From positions 310,001-374,000 of the forward strand of contig NZ_LNQB01000073.1 in assembly GCF_001651875.1 (NCBI RefSeq): 64,000 nucleotides of DNA, written 5' to 3'. The notes below the pieces were generated by a model. That model was not told where the DNA came from, ran no database searches, and saw only the letters and a list, made by a program, of their open reading frames with translations. Made by a program: the position numbers and the translations under genes. Shown piece by piece: positions 35,139-43,238 of the stretch. Origin of the DNA: Sinorhizobium saheli (lineage in GTDB: Bacteria > Pseudomonadota > Alphaproteobacteria > Rhizobiales > Rhizobiaceae). Positions within the stretch are counted from its first letter, which is position 1. The number at the start of each line of letters is the position of its first letter.

Positions 35139-35170
35139 CCCTACTTTCGCTCCGAAATCCCCTACTTTCG
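35139..35170 (-). promoter_or_regulatory. Tandem 11-bp direct repeat upstream of DUF3311-mctP, putative MctR site
   Basis: CGAAAGTAGGG occurs twice on the minus strand (35170-35160 and 35149-35139), exactly 21 bp apart, two helical turns, about 91 bp upstream of the DUF3311 start. Tandem sites on one face of the helix are typical for a dimeric NarL-type activator. MctR is the obvious candidate. Confidence 0.6.
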
Positions 35171-35202
35171 TTCATGCCACAGGACCTCCGGCCGCTCGAC
35201 TT

Positions 35203-35348
35203 TGCCGCATTCGTGCGACGTCAGGCGACGCCGCCTGACCGCAAAATGCAAAAGCGGAATGCGCTCACATGCGTTCGCGCCGCCGCTCTATCTTTTTGGT
35301 TCTGACGCATTTGCGCGAGTCAGGCGATTCCACCCGACTGCAAAATGC
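35203..35348 (-). repeat. Two tandem AGCATTTTGC-type repeats after the DUF1217 gene
   Basis: On the minus strand the DUF1217 stop TAA is followed by GCATTTTGCAGTCGGGTGG, AATC, GCCTGACTCGCGCAAATGCG, the GCGGCGGCGCGAACGCATGTG tail near 35270-35290, and then a second unit GCATTTTGCGGTCAGGCGGC-GTC-GCCTGACGTCGCACGAATGCGGC (35203-35250). Both units point the same way as the gene. The remaining 35049-35202 holds only the mctP promoter/operator region. Confidence 0.8.
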
Positions 35349-37658
35349 TTAGCCGCCCATCCGCAGCTGCGACAGCTGGAAGAGCATGTCGGCACTGATG
35401 CCGATGCTGCTGCCGCTCGTCGAAAGCACCGTCACCGCCGGGTCGATCTCGGTGTTGTTCTCGAGGTCATAGAGCACGGCAAAGCGCGCCAGGAGCTTTT
35501 TCAGTTCGGCCGGATCGCTCAGTTTCTCGAGATCGAGATTTTTCTCGACGAACTTCGCCTGCTGATCGATATCCATCGAACTGAACTCGTCGGGCAGGCT
35601 GAAGATGGTGCGGAACACCTCGGCGAGAGCGTCGTCGGCGAGGAGATCATAGGCGTCGACGAGCGAGCCCGCCTGCCGCTCGAAATAGAGCGCGAGACGA
35701 ACCCCCGCATTGTCCTCGCCCGCCTGTTCCTCCAGCGTCTGGTGGAGATATCGGTCGAGGGTCTCGTAAAGCCCGTGGCGCGTCGCGATCGCATCCCTGG
35801 CCTCCCGCAACAGCTTTCCTTCGCTGTCGAAATTGAAAGAGGTCACGAGCGAGATATAGGCCGCGGAATTTTCCTGCTGGTTGAGGAAGCTGTCCGGGTC
35901 GTCGAGGTCTGAGGTGAAGATGTCGCGAAGGAAATCAGCGGTCACGTCCTCGGGGTCGATGCCGTTCGCCTCGAGCGCGAAGCTCCAGAGACGCGAGTCC
36001 GCCAGCAATTCGTCAAGCGAGGAAAGCTTGGCAACCTCGGCGGTGTAATATTTGCTTTCCTCCTCGGCCTCGGTCTTGTCCTCCTCCGACCCAAAACGGG
36101 ACTTGATGACGATGTAGCTCTTCGCCGTTTCCTGGATCTGTGTCTCGGATTGGGCGAGCGCCGGAGCGCCGATCTCACCCGTTGTCGTAAAGTTGAACAG
36201 TTGCGCGAGCTTCAGGTAGCGCTCGTCCTTCAGCGCGTAGACGAAGCTTTTCGGATCGTTGAGGTCGCTCGTCAGCACCCGCTTGATCGTGCGGACGCTT
36301 TCGGTCTCCGGATCGAGACCGACGGCCGCCAGGGCGAAATCGTAAATCCTGGCGCTTTTGACGAAATCATCGACGGAGGTCATGCTGGCGACGGCTGTCT
36401 TATAGGAACTGATCGCCTTCTCGTCCGCTTCGTCGTCCTCGTCGTTGTAACGCGTCATATAGCGACTGGAGGTGAGCGTCGTCTGCTCCGTCGTCTGGGC
36501 CGTGTCACCGGCGGCGAGCGTCCCGTCCTCCTGGAAGTTGAAGGCCTTGGCAAGCGCTATGTAGTTCTCGTCGCCCTTGCCGATCGTATTGACGTAGCTC
36601 GTCGGATCGTCCGGATCGCTCGTCAGGATGTTCTTGATGGTGGCGGTGACGACGGTGACGCCGTCGAGATTGAAGGCGGTCCTGATGTAGTCGTAGAGCC
36701 GCGTATCGGCGACGAGCTCGTCGACGGTCGCGATGGTGCCGATCGTCTCCTCGAAATAGGCCTTGTTCAGAAGCGCCGCCTGCGGCGTGACGCGGGCGTT
36801 GCTGTAGACGTAGCGCTCGTTGATCGCCTGCTTGTTCGCGGCCGTCTGTGCCGCGCCGGCGGTGGCCGTGCCATCGGCGCCGAAGTCGAAGGCCGCCGCG
36901 AGCTCGAGGTAGCTGTTGAGCGTGGCGAGGGATTTCTTGTAGGTCGCAATCTTGCTTTCGAGCTCGGCTTCCTCCGCCTCCGAGAGGCCGCCCGCATCGA
37001 GCTCGGCCTCCGCCTCGGCCTTGGCCGCTTCGATCTCGGAGATCTGCGGGCCGAGCACGGTATTCTCGTAGCTGTGCGCATCGGCGGAATTGCTGGACAG
37101 CACGCTGCGGATCGTCTGGCGGGAATAGGTGCTCTCGTCGACGCCGAAGGCGGTGAAGACATAGGCCCTCAGCCGATCATCGTTCAGAAGCTGATCGACG
37201 CCGGTGATCTTGTCGATCATGACGTTGTAATAACGGGTTTCCTCCTTCTGGGTCTCCGCGATGTTGAGGATGCTCGTGTTGTAGAGGCCGATGATCTCGT
37301 CGAGCTGCTCTTCCGTCTGCGACACGGCGACGCCGCCCGAAAAATTGAAGGCGGTTGCGAAATCGCGATAGCGCTCGTCCGTCAGCTTGTTGGCGAAGCT
37401 GTTGTCGTCGGAGAGGTCGCTTTCGAGGACCTTGCGCATGAAGGCGACCGAATCGGTCATGTCCTCGAGGCCATAGGCCTTCATTGCGTATGAGTAGAGA
37501 CGGAAGTCGGCGAGAAACGCGTCGACCGAGGTCACATTGCCGATATTCTCTTTGTAGTACTGCGTGTCGCGGGCAACGATCGTCTGCTCCGACACGCGTT
37601 TCAGGCTCACCTTCATATCCCGCGCGATGAGATTGTAGTCGAGATATGTCGAAACCAT
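35349..37658 (-). CDS. DUF1217 repeat protein, five tandem modules
   Basis: A 769-aa acidic protein made of five tandem DUF1217 modules of about 130-150 residues plus a partial sixth. Each module repeats the pattern D-x-[FL]-[LV]-x(2)-xRLY, then a-x-G-[LIV]-D, then TSD-x-[DN]-[DP]-xS[FY], then AFNF-x(3)-G (for example LADFRLYSYAMKAYGL and VLTSDLNDPKSF). The family is largely confined to alphaproteobacteria and is linked to flagella or the cell surface. No signal peptide is visible. Start at 37658 (MVSTYLDYNLI) is preferred as the family N-terminus; the ribosome site is poor. Function unknown. Confidence 0.85.
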   Translation of the reverse strand: MVSTYLDYNLIARDMKVSLKRVSEQTIVARDTQYYKENIGNVTSVDAFLADFRLYSYAMKAYGLEDMTDSVAFMRKVLESDLSDDNSFANKLTDERYRDFATAFNFSGGVAVSQTEEQLDEIIGLYNTSILNIAETQKEETRYYNVMIDKITGVDQLLNDDRLRAYVFTAFGVDESTYSRQTIRSVLSSNSADAHSYENTVLGPQISEIEAAKAEAEAELDAGGLSEAEEAELESKIATYKKSLATLNSYLELAAAFDFGADGTATAGAAQTAANKQAINERYVYSNARVTPQAALLNKAYFEETIGTIATVDELVADTRLYDYIRTAFNLDGVTVVTATIKNILTSDPDDPTSYVNTIGKGDENYIALAKAFNFQEDGTLAAGDTAQTTEQTTLTSSRYMTRYNDEDDEADEKAISSYKTAVASMTSVDDFVKSARIYDFALAAVGLDPETESVRTIKRVLTSDLNDPKSFVYALKDERYLKLAQLFNFTTTGEIGAPALAQSETQIQETAKSYIVIKSRFGSEEDKTEAEEESKYYTAEVAKLSSLDELLADSRLWSFALEANGIDPEDVTADFLRDIFTSDLDDPDSFLNQQENSAAYISLVTSFNFDSEGKLLREARDAIATRHGLYETLDRYLHQTLEEQAGEDNAGVRLALYFERQAGSLVDAYDLLADDALAEVFRTIFSLPDEFSSMDIDQQAKFVEKNLDLEKLSDPAELKKLLARFAVLYDLENNTEIDPAVTVLSTSGSSIGISADMLFQLSQLRMGG

Positions 37659-37980
37659 GCGCCGCCCGCCAATAAGGATCGGGGACCGTCGGCATCCCGA
37701 CATCCCCGCAATCAAGTCGATGAGCCCAAAAATGGTTGAGGAGGCTTGTGTGTGGCTTTTCGCCCGGCCGTCGCCGGCGCGAAAAATTGTCAGGTTTCCG
37801 TTGACGAAAGGGAAACCTTGTCGCCTCGGCTTTTGCTAACCATCGGACAACGCAAAGTTTTTTTAACCGCGAATTTTAAGTCGCCCGGAAGAGCGGCCGC
37901 CTATCCTGCCCGCCATAGAGGACGAAAAGTCCCGACACGAAGGCCGGATCCGGCTCTCAAGGAAAACAAGGGCGATTGAA
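37659..37980. other. Divergent intergenic region with hairpins
   Basis: No gene seen in these 322 nt. AGGTTTCC (37792-37799) and GGAAACCT (37811-37818) form a perfect 8-bp stem with an 11-nt loop, and GCCGGATCCGGC near 37942-37953 is a perfect palindrome. An AT-rich patch (about 37850-37880, with a T7 run) is the likeliest promoter zone for the plus-strand gene. A small RNA cannot be excluded. Confidence 0.35.
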
Positions 37981-38547
37981 ATGCGCAACACACTCTCTCA
38001 ACCGGCGTGGGTCGAAAACACCCTTAGGCTTGACCCGAAGCGTTTTCCGCAGCAAGCGACCTATGCCTTGCGCGGTTCCACGGGCAATGTCAGCATCAAC
38101 TTGGACCACCGTGGCGCCGTGTTGCGCAAGGTGCTACCATCCAGCGGCCTGCCGCTGTCGATTGCCCTGCCGGCGCGAGCCTTCAGGGGCGTGGCGGCGC
38201 GGGCCATCGACCATGGCGACGGGGAGGTTACAGTGACGCTCGAACTTCATCACGACGATCCGGATCTCTGCATCCCGCTGCTCGTCGCGCATGACCTTTC
38301 CGACATCGCCGCCGACTGGCGCGCCTGGGCCGAGGCTTACCGCATCCCGATGCTGATGGTGGAAGCGGACGGTGTCGCGCGGCCGCTCGAAGAGCATCTC
38401 GGCGACCTGCGCACCGCACCGGCAAAGCCGCGCCGCCGTCACGCCTTCTTCGCGGAGCGCCGCCCGCGCTTCCTGGTGCGCCGCTCCACCGGCACCCTCG
38501 GCGTCCAGATGAAGATCGACGGGCGCGAGATCATCGCCCGGAGCTGA
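37981..38547 (+). CDS. DUF6101-like hypothetical protein
   Basis: A 188-aa basic soluble protein; I think it belongs to the rhizobial DUF6101 family but have only pattern recognition for this. No signal peptide or membrane helix. The central part (VTVTLELHHDDPDLCIPLLVAHDLSDIA) is followed by a stretch resembling a PilZ-like beta-rich domain end, and a basic C-terminal region (KPRRRHAFFAERRPRF). ATG 37981 has a GGGCGATTGA context. A strong terminator follows at 38579. Function unknown. Confidence 0.75.
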   Translation: MRNTLSQPAWVENTLRLDPKRFPQQATYALRGSTGNVSINLDHRGAVLRKVLPSSGLPLSIALPARAFRGVAARAIDHGDGEVTVTLELHHDDPDLCIPLLVAHDLSDIAADWRAWAEAYRIPMLMVEADGVARPLEEHLGDLRTAPAKPRRRHAFFAERRPRFLVRRSTGTLGVQMKIDGREIIARS

Positions 38548-38578
38548 TCGGCACAAGCATCCCCGATTTCGTCGATCC

Positions 38579-38610
38579 GCCGGCCGATCACCACGGCCGG
38601 CCATTTTATT
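38579..38610 (+). terminator. Intrinsic terminator after the DUF6101-like gene
   Basis: GCCGGCCG (38579-38586) pairs perfectly with CGGCCGGC (38594-38601) around a 7-nt loop, followed by CATTTTATT. Strong stem plus T-rich tail 32 nt after the stop. Confidence 0.8.
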
Positions 38611-38732
38611 CGGTGGCCGCGATCACAAGACGTTTCCAAGTCGCGAGAAAGTGTTACCGCCGAAACAAGGCCCTCGCCTCCTTCATGCCATAAGCGGTCC
38701 GTAGCCCGGACACAAATGAAGGAGACAATCCG

Positions 38733-38837
38733 ATGCGCAAGTACCTGCTTGATGCCCTCGCCGCCCTCAGGGCTTTGTTCAAGACGCAGATCGCAGCCAA
38801 GCGCCGCAAGGCGGACGCCGAGACGAGCTGGGCGTAA
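38733..38837 (+). CDS. 34-aa small basic protein
   Basis: MRKYLLDALAALRALF, then a Lys/Arg-rich helix ending in TSWA. The 35-codon frame is preceded by a textbook ribosome site (AAGGAG, spacing 9) and followed by its own hairpin terminator at 38847-38881, so a free-standing small gene is likely. The sequence would form one amphipathic helix with a hydrophobic N-terminal half and a basic end, reminiscent of small DUF1127-type proteins of alphaproteobacteria but not clearly a member. Too short for standard gene callers. Function unknown. Confidence 0.6.
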   Translation: MRKYLLDALAALRALFKTQIAAKRRKADAETSWA

Positions 38838-38846
38838 GCGACTGCC

Positions 38847-38881
38847 TCATTCCTCAGGTCGAAATGCGATTTGAGGAATGA
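38847..38881 (+). terminator. Hairpin after the 34-aa gene
   Basis: TCATTCCTCA (38847-38856) pairs perfectly with TGAGGAATGA (38872-38881), loop 15 nt, 9 nt after the small ORF stop and 26 nt before the ubiA stop from the other side. It can serve both convergent genes; no clean T-run. Confidence 0.6.
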
Positions 38882-38907
38882 TGCAGCCGTCGTGCTGGAG
38901 ATGCGTT

Positions 38908-39867
38908 TCAGAGGAGGCGCACGAGAAGCGCCAGGACAAGCCCGGCAAACACGATCAGGCCGACGACACTGTTGAACTTGAAAAGCGCCAGGCATTGCAG
39001 CGGATCGTGGATGTTGAGCACCAGGATCTGGTAGGCGAGCATCACCGCCGCGACGACAAGCCCGACATAGGCGAAGAACCCGGCACCGGCCGCCACGAAG
39101 GCGAAAAACATCAGGATGACGGTGATCCCGTAGAGCCCGATCAGCCAGGGCTTCGGCTCGTCGCCGAAGCGACGCGCCGTCGAGCGGACGCCGATCAGCT
39201 CGTCATCGTCCCGATCCTGGTAGGCATAGATCGTATCGTAGCCGATCGTCCAGGCGATGGCGGCGGCGTAGAGGATGATCGCTGCCGGCGACAGGGTGCC
39301 GAATTCCGCCGACCAGCCCATGAGCGCGCCCCAGGAGAAGGCAAGGCCGAGGAAGAATTGCGGCCAATCGGTGAAGCGCTTGGCGAAGGGATAGACCGCC
39401 ACCAGCGCCAGGGAGAGGATGCCGAGAAAGATCGAGAAGCCGTTGAACTGCAGCAGGATGACGAGGCCCGCAAACGCCTGCAGCACCATGAAGGCCTTGG
39501 CCTCGAAGCGGGTGACGCGACCGGACGGCAGCGGCCGCGAGCGGGTCCGCGCCACTTCCATGTCGATGTCGTGGTCGACGATATCGTTGTAGGTGCAGCC
39601 GGCGCCGCGCATGGCGATCGCCCCCGCGGTGAAGAGGAAGGCGTGGAACAGGAAGCGGCCGGCGGAGAAGCTGCCGCTCGCCGCGGCCGTTCCCGAGGCC
39701 AGCGCGGCCGACCAGAGGCACGGCCACAGCAACAATTGCCAGCCGATCGGCCGGTCCCAGCGGGCGAGCTGCGCATAGGGCCACAGCGCCCGCGGCAGCA
39801 CGCGATAGACCCAGTTGTTGGACGGCGCGTCGTGGACGCGCCCGGAATCGGCTGAGGTTGTCTTCAT
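38908..39867 (-). CDS. ubiA: 4-hydroxybenzoate polyprenyltransferase
   Basis: Inner-membrane prenyltransferase that attaches the polyprenyl tail to 4-hydroxybenzoate in ubiquinone biosynthesis. The 319-aa protein has about eight to nine hydrophobic helices and both Asp-rich Mg/diphosphate sites: NDIVDHDID followed by RSRPLPSG, and YAYQDRDDDELIGVRSTA. The start ATG 39867 (MKTTSADSG) is chosen over an upstream TTG at 39888. The prenyl donor is probably made by the polyprenyl diphosphate synthase at 59387. It stands alone, divergent from nothing, and is convergent with the small protein gene. Confidence 0.95.
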   Translation of the reverse strand: MKTTSADSGRVHDAPSNNWVYRVLPRALWPYAQLARWDRPIGWQLLLWPCLWSAALASGTAAASGSFSAGRFLFHAFLFTAGAIAMRGAGCTYNDIVDHDIDMEVARTRSRPLPSGRVTRFEAKAFMVLQAFAGLVILLQFNGFSIFLGILSLALVAVYPFAKRFTDWPQFFLGLAFSWGALMGWSAEFGTLSPAAIILYAAAIAWTIGYDTIYAYQDRDDDELIGVRSTARRFGDEPKPWLIGLYGITVILMFFAFVAAGAGFFAYVGLVVAAVMLAYQILVLNIHDPLQCLALFKFNSVVGLIVFAGLVLALLVRLL

Positions 39868-39925
39868 CGCTTCTGTTTGGCCCCGCAAATCCGGTCGGTC
39901 AAGCGCCCGTGATCATCGTCGGCCT

Positions 39926-40741
39926 TCAAGCCGCCTGGGTGCGAAGATAGAGGCTCGGCGGCGCGCCGAGCATGCGCCGAAACATGGTGGTGAAGGCCGC
40001 GACATTCTCGTAGCCGGCATCGAGCGCCACGGTGGTGATCGGCTCGCCGTCGGCGATGCGCGGCAACGACGCGAAGATGCAGGCCTGCTGCCGCCAGGTG
40101 ACGAAGCTGACGCCCGTCTCCTGTCGAAACAGCCGCGTGAAGGAGCGCCGGCTGATGCCCAGGCGCTCCGCCCACTCGTCGATATTCGCGGCCGCCGAGG
40201 GCGCCTTCAGAAACTGCCGGCAGAGCGCGGCGAGCTTGCGATCCCGCGGGAAAGGCAGGCCGAGCGGCCGCTCCGTCAGGCGCGGGATCTCCTCGAGCAG
40301 CAGATCCATGATCAGGCTTTCCCGCCGTTCAGACGACGTCGCGCATTCGACGCCGACGAGTTCGTCGATGAGGCTGGCGGCGAGCGGGCTGACCTCGAGA
40401 ACGAGGGGCCGGCGTGCCTGACTTGCTGTGGGAGAGATATAGATCGAGTGCATCCGGACGTCGCTCACCATCTCGGCCGAATGCTCCATGCCGGCCGGAA
40501 TGAGCAAGGCGTGGCCGGGCGGGATCATCCACCGCCCGTCCGGCGTGCGGACGAGCACGACGCCGGAGCGCGCCCACCACAGTTGCGTCCGGCTGTGGCT
40601 GTGAAGGGGCACGACCAGCCCGCTGCCGTAATCTTTCCCGATCGCCAGGACGGGCGCGTTCGCCTTCTCGATCCACTCCAGACTCCTGAAATGATCGTCG
40701 TCCGGCAGTTCCGGCACGTAGTTTCGGTCGGATTTCGCCAT
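39926..40741 (-). CDS. AraC-family regulator with N-terminal cupin, next to Fsr
   Basis: A 271-aa AraC/XylS regulator. The N-terminal cupin holds PLHSHSRTQLWWA and MIPPGHALLIPAGMEH; the C-terminal two-HTH domain holds WAERLGISRRSFTRLFRQETG and VALDAGYENVAAFTTMFRRMLG. ATG 40741 (MAKSDRN) is preferred to GTG 40750. It is divergent from the fosmidomycin-resistance-type exporter gene with a 109-nt gap, so it most likely regulates that exporter. This cupin-AraC layout (YdeC/NimR type) often pairs with MFS or LysE exporters. Confidence 0.9.
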   Translation of the reverse strand: MAKSDRNYVPELPDDDHFRSLEWIEKANAPVLAIGKDYGSGLVVPLHSHSRTQLWWARSGVVLVRTPDGRWMIPPGHALLIPAGMEHSAEMVSDVRMHSIYISPTASQARRPLVLEVSPLAASLIDELVGVECATSSERRESLIMDLLLEEIPRLTERPLGLPFPRDRKLAALCRQFLKAPSAAANIDEWAERLGISRRSFTRLFRQETGVSFVTWRQQACIFASLPRIADGEPITTVALDAGYENVAAFTTMFRRMLGAPPSLYLRTQAA

Positions 40742-40850
40742 ATGGCCCACTCACGAAAGAAGTCGACCAAAACACAAAAGCAGGCCAACCGCAAGCCCGT
40801 TAAGAGAGGGCCGAAACGGCTCCCGCGGCGAGCCCGGAAGGAGCATCCCC

Positions 40851-42047
40851 ATGGCATCGGTCACGTCGGCAGGCAGCATGCATCCGGAAAAGACAGCCTT
40901 CTCCGTCATCCTGGCCGTCAGCTTCTGCCACATGCTGAACGACATCATGCAATCGCTGCTGACGGCGCTCTATCCGGTACTCAAGGCGAATTACGCCCTC
41001 GATTTCGTCCAGATCGGCCTCCTGACCTTCACCTTCCAGGTGACGGCATCGATGCTGCAGCCGGCGGTCGGCATCGTCACGGACCGCTGGGGGCTGCCCT
41101 ATTCGCTGCCGGTCGCCATGCTTTCGACCTGCATGGGCCTCCTCCTTCTCGCCAGTGCCGATCATTTCGGGATGCTGCTTTTGGCGGCAAGCCTGATCGG
41201 CATCGGCTCGGCGATCTTCCATCCGGAGTCCTCGCGCGTGGCCCGGCTCGCTTCGGGCGGCCGCCACGGCCTTGCGCAGTCGCTGTTCCAGGTCGGCGGC
41301 AATGCCGGCAGCGCCATGGGGCCGCTGCTCGCCGCCTTCATCGTCATTCCGTTCGGCCAGGCCAGCCTCGGCTGGTTCTCGATCGTCGCGATCACCGGCT
41401 TCTTCGTGCTCTCCTGGGTCAGCACCTGGTATGTCCGGCACCGCCGTTCGACCATGAGCCGGCCGGTGCAGAGCCGCGCCCTGCCGCTGCCCAAGGCCCG
41501 CGTCCTGTGGACGATCGCGATCCTCGTCCTGCTGACGGCGACGAAGAACGTCTATCTCGCCAGCGTCTCCAGCTACTTCACCTTCTTCGTCATCGAAAAG
41601 TTCGGGACGACCGTGCAGCAGGCGCAACTGATGCTGTTCCTGTTCCTCGGCTCGGCCGCCGCCGGCGTGTTTCTCGGCGGTCCGATCGGCGACCGCTACG
41701 GCGCCCGCTTCGTCATCTGGCTGTCGATCCTCGGCGTCGTTCCGTTCGCACTGCTGCTGCCCTATGCGAACCTGTTCTGGACGGGCGTGCTCAGCATCAT
41801 CATCGGTCTCGTCTTCTCATCGGCCCTCTCCGCGATCGTCGTCTTCGCGCAGGAGCTCGTCCCCGGCCGCGTCGGGCTCATCGCCGGCGTCTTCTTCGGC
41901 TTTGCCTTCGGCTTCGGCGGCATGGGCGCGGCGGTGCTCGGCATCTTCGCCGACAGCCACGGCATCGAGTTCGTCTACAGGATCTGCTCCTATCTGCCGC
42001 TGCTCGGCATCTTCACCGTCTTCCTGCCGAAAATACCGTCGCGCTAA
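40851..42047 (+). CDS. fsr: MFS exporter, fosmidomycin resistance protein (Fsr) family
   Basis: A 398-aa 12-helix major facilitator. The Fsr family hallmarks are the opening SFCHMLNDIMQSLLTALYP, the HPESSRVARLASGGRHG loop and the FQVGGNAGSAMGPL helix. Fsr exports fosmidomycin, an inhibitor of the MEP enzyme Dxr, but the family includes exporters of other drugs. GGAAGGAG precedes ATG 40851 (MASVTSAGS). Divergent from the AraC gene at 39926. Its stop TAA is fused to an AGCATTTTGC repeat. Confidence 0.9.
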   Translation: MASVTSAGSMHPEKTAFSVILAVSFCHMLNDIMQSLLTALYPVLKANYALDFVQIGLLTFTFQVTASMLQPAVGIVTDRWGLPYSLPVAMLSTCMGLLLLASADHFGMLLLAASLIGIGSAIFHPESSRVARLASGGRHGLAQSLFQVGGNAGSAMGPLLAAFIVIPFGQASLGWFSIVAITGFFVLSWVSTWYVRHRRSTMSRPVQSRALPLPKARVLWTIAILVLLTATKNVYLASVSSYFTFFVIEKFGTTVQQAQLMLFLFLGSAAAGVFLGGPIGDRYGARFVIWLSILGVVPFALLLPYANLFWTGVLSIIIGLVFSSALSAIVVFAQELVPGRVGLIAGVFFGFAFGFGGMGAAVLGIFADSHGIEFVYRICSYLPLLGIFTVFLPKIPSR

Positions 42048-42105
42048 AGCATTTTGCAGTCAGGTGAGATCACCTGACGACGCGCAAAGCGAACAGATGG
42101 GAGCG
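42048..42105 (+). repeat. Stop-codon-proximal AGCATTTTGC repeat, copy after fsr
   Basis: AGCATTTTGCAGTCAGGTG-AGAT-CACCTGAC, then GACGCGCAAAGCG, beginning at the base after the fsr TAA (42045-42047). The inner GTCAGGTG/CACCTGAC pair is a perfect 8-bp hairpin at 42058-42077. The tail beyond 42090 has diverged. Confidence 0.8.
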
Positions 42106-42197
42106 CACGCCGCCCTCGCTCGCGCCCCGCCCCGTAAGCATTCCTCAATTTTTGCTGGGTACGCTCGGCAGATGGGGACTTTCTGCGGGGGCAGAGA

Positions 42198-43238
42198 ATG
42201 AGAAGACGCACGGCTCTATCCGTCTTCCTGGCAACATTGCTTTGCACAGCTGCAAGCCGCGCCGAGACGCTGAACCTCTTGATCTGGGAAGCCTATATCG
42301 ACCAGGGTCTCATCGACCGCTGGACGCAGGAGACCGGGGTTTCGATCCGCCAGATCAATTTCGACAGCGACGACGCGCGCGATGAGGTCCTCGCCGATCC
42401 GGGCAACAATGTCGACCTCGTCGTCGTAGACGAGAACGGCGCCCATCTTTTCGGCAAGAACGGTGTTCTCCAGGCCGTCGACGAAGCCAATTTGCCGACG
42501 CTTTCGGACTACGCGCCAAAGTGGCGCGACCGATGCGCCGGATACGGCCTTCCCTATTTCACCGGGACGGTCGGCATCCTCTATCGCTCCGATGTGATCG
42601 CGCAGCCGCCGACATCCTGGCAGGACCTGATGCGTCCGGTATCATCGCTCGAGAAACACATCGCGATGTTCGACGATCACACCGAACTTTTCGTGCCGCC
42701 GCTGATGCTGCTTGGTGCCGCGATCAATGCCAGCGACACGGAGACCCTGAAGGCTGCCTTCGAACTGCTGAGGGCACAGGCGCCCGCAGTGCTCACCTAT
42801 GACTATGTCATCACCGCCGTTCAGGACCAGGCGATCGGTCCCGAGATCCACATGGCGCTCGGCTACAGCGGCGATCAGCACGTCCTCAACGACAAGGTCG
42901 GCAAGCCGGGATTGTGGCGCTATTCGGTGCCTGAGGAAGGGACGCTTTCCTGGATCGACTGCGTTTCGGTTCTCGCGAGTTCGCCTCACAGGCAGAGGGC
43001 CCTGGAGTTCCTCGATTTCATTGGTTCCCCCGAGGGGGCCGCCGCCAATGCCGTGGCTTTGACGATGCCCACCACGAGCGACGCAGCGTTGAAGCTTCTG
43101 CCGGAGGCGATGCGCTCCGATCCGGAAATTTATCCGCCGGCTGCGGCGCTGGCGAAAAGCCAGTTCCAGCAGGAACTTTCAATCAGCTCGGTCCAGGCGC
43201 GTCGGCGCATCATCAGCACATTGGCGAATTTTCAGTGA
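42198..43238 (+). CDS. PotD-like periplasmic polyamine-binding protein (NspS-like)
   Basis: A 346-aa exported protein of the spermidine/putrescine-binding family. The signal peptide RRRTALSVFLATLLCTAASRA is followed by LNLLIWEAYIDQGLID, the typical PotD start, and the usual two-lobe pattern (FTGTVGILYRSDV, YDYVITAVQD, GYSGDQHVL, PEEGTLSWIDC). There is no permease or ATPase beside it. Instead its stop overlaps the GTG start of a membrane GGDEF-EAL gene by 4 nt, so it probably acts as a ligand sensor like NspS in Vibrio rather than in transport. Confidence 0.87.
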   Translation: MRRRTALSVFLATLLCTAASRAETLNLLIWEAYIDQGLIDRWTQETGVSIRQINFDSDDARDEVLADPGNNVDLVVVDENGAHLFGKNGVLQAVDEANLPTLSDYAPKWRDRCAGYGLPYFTGTVGILYRSDVIAQPPTSWQDLMRPVSSLEKHIAMFDDHTELFVPPLMLLGAAINASDTETLKAAFELLRAQAPAVLTYDYVITAVQDQAIGPEIHMALGYSGDQHVLNDKVGKPGLWRYSVPEEGTLSWIDCVSVLASSPHRQRALEFLDFIGSPEGAAANAVALTMPTTSDAALKLLPEAMRSDPEIYPPAAALAKSQFQQELSISSVQARRRIISTLANFQ

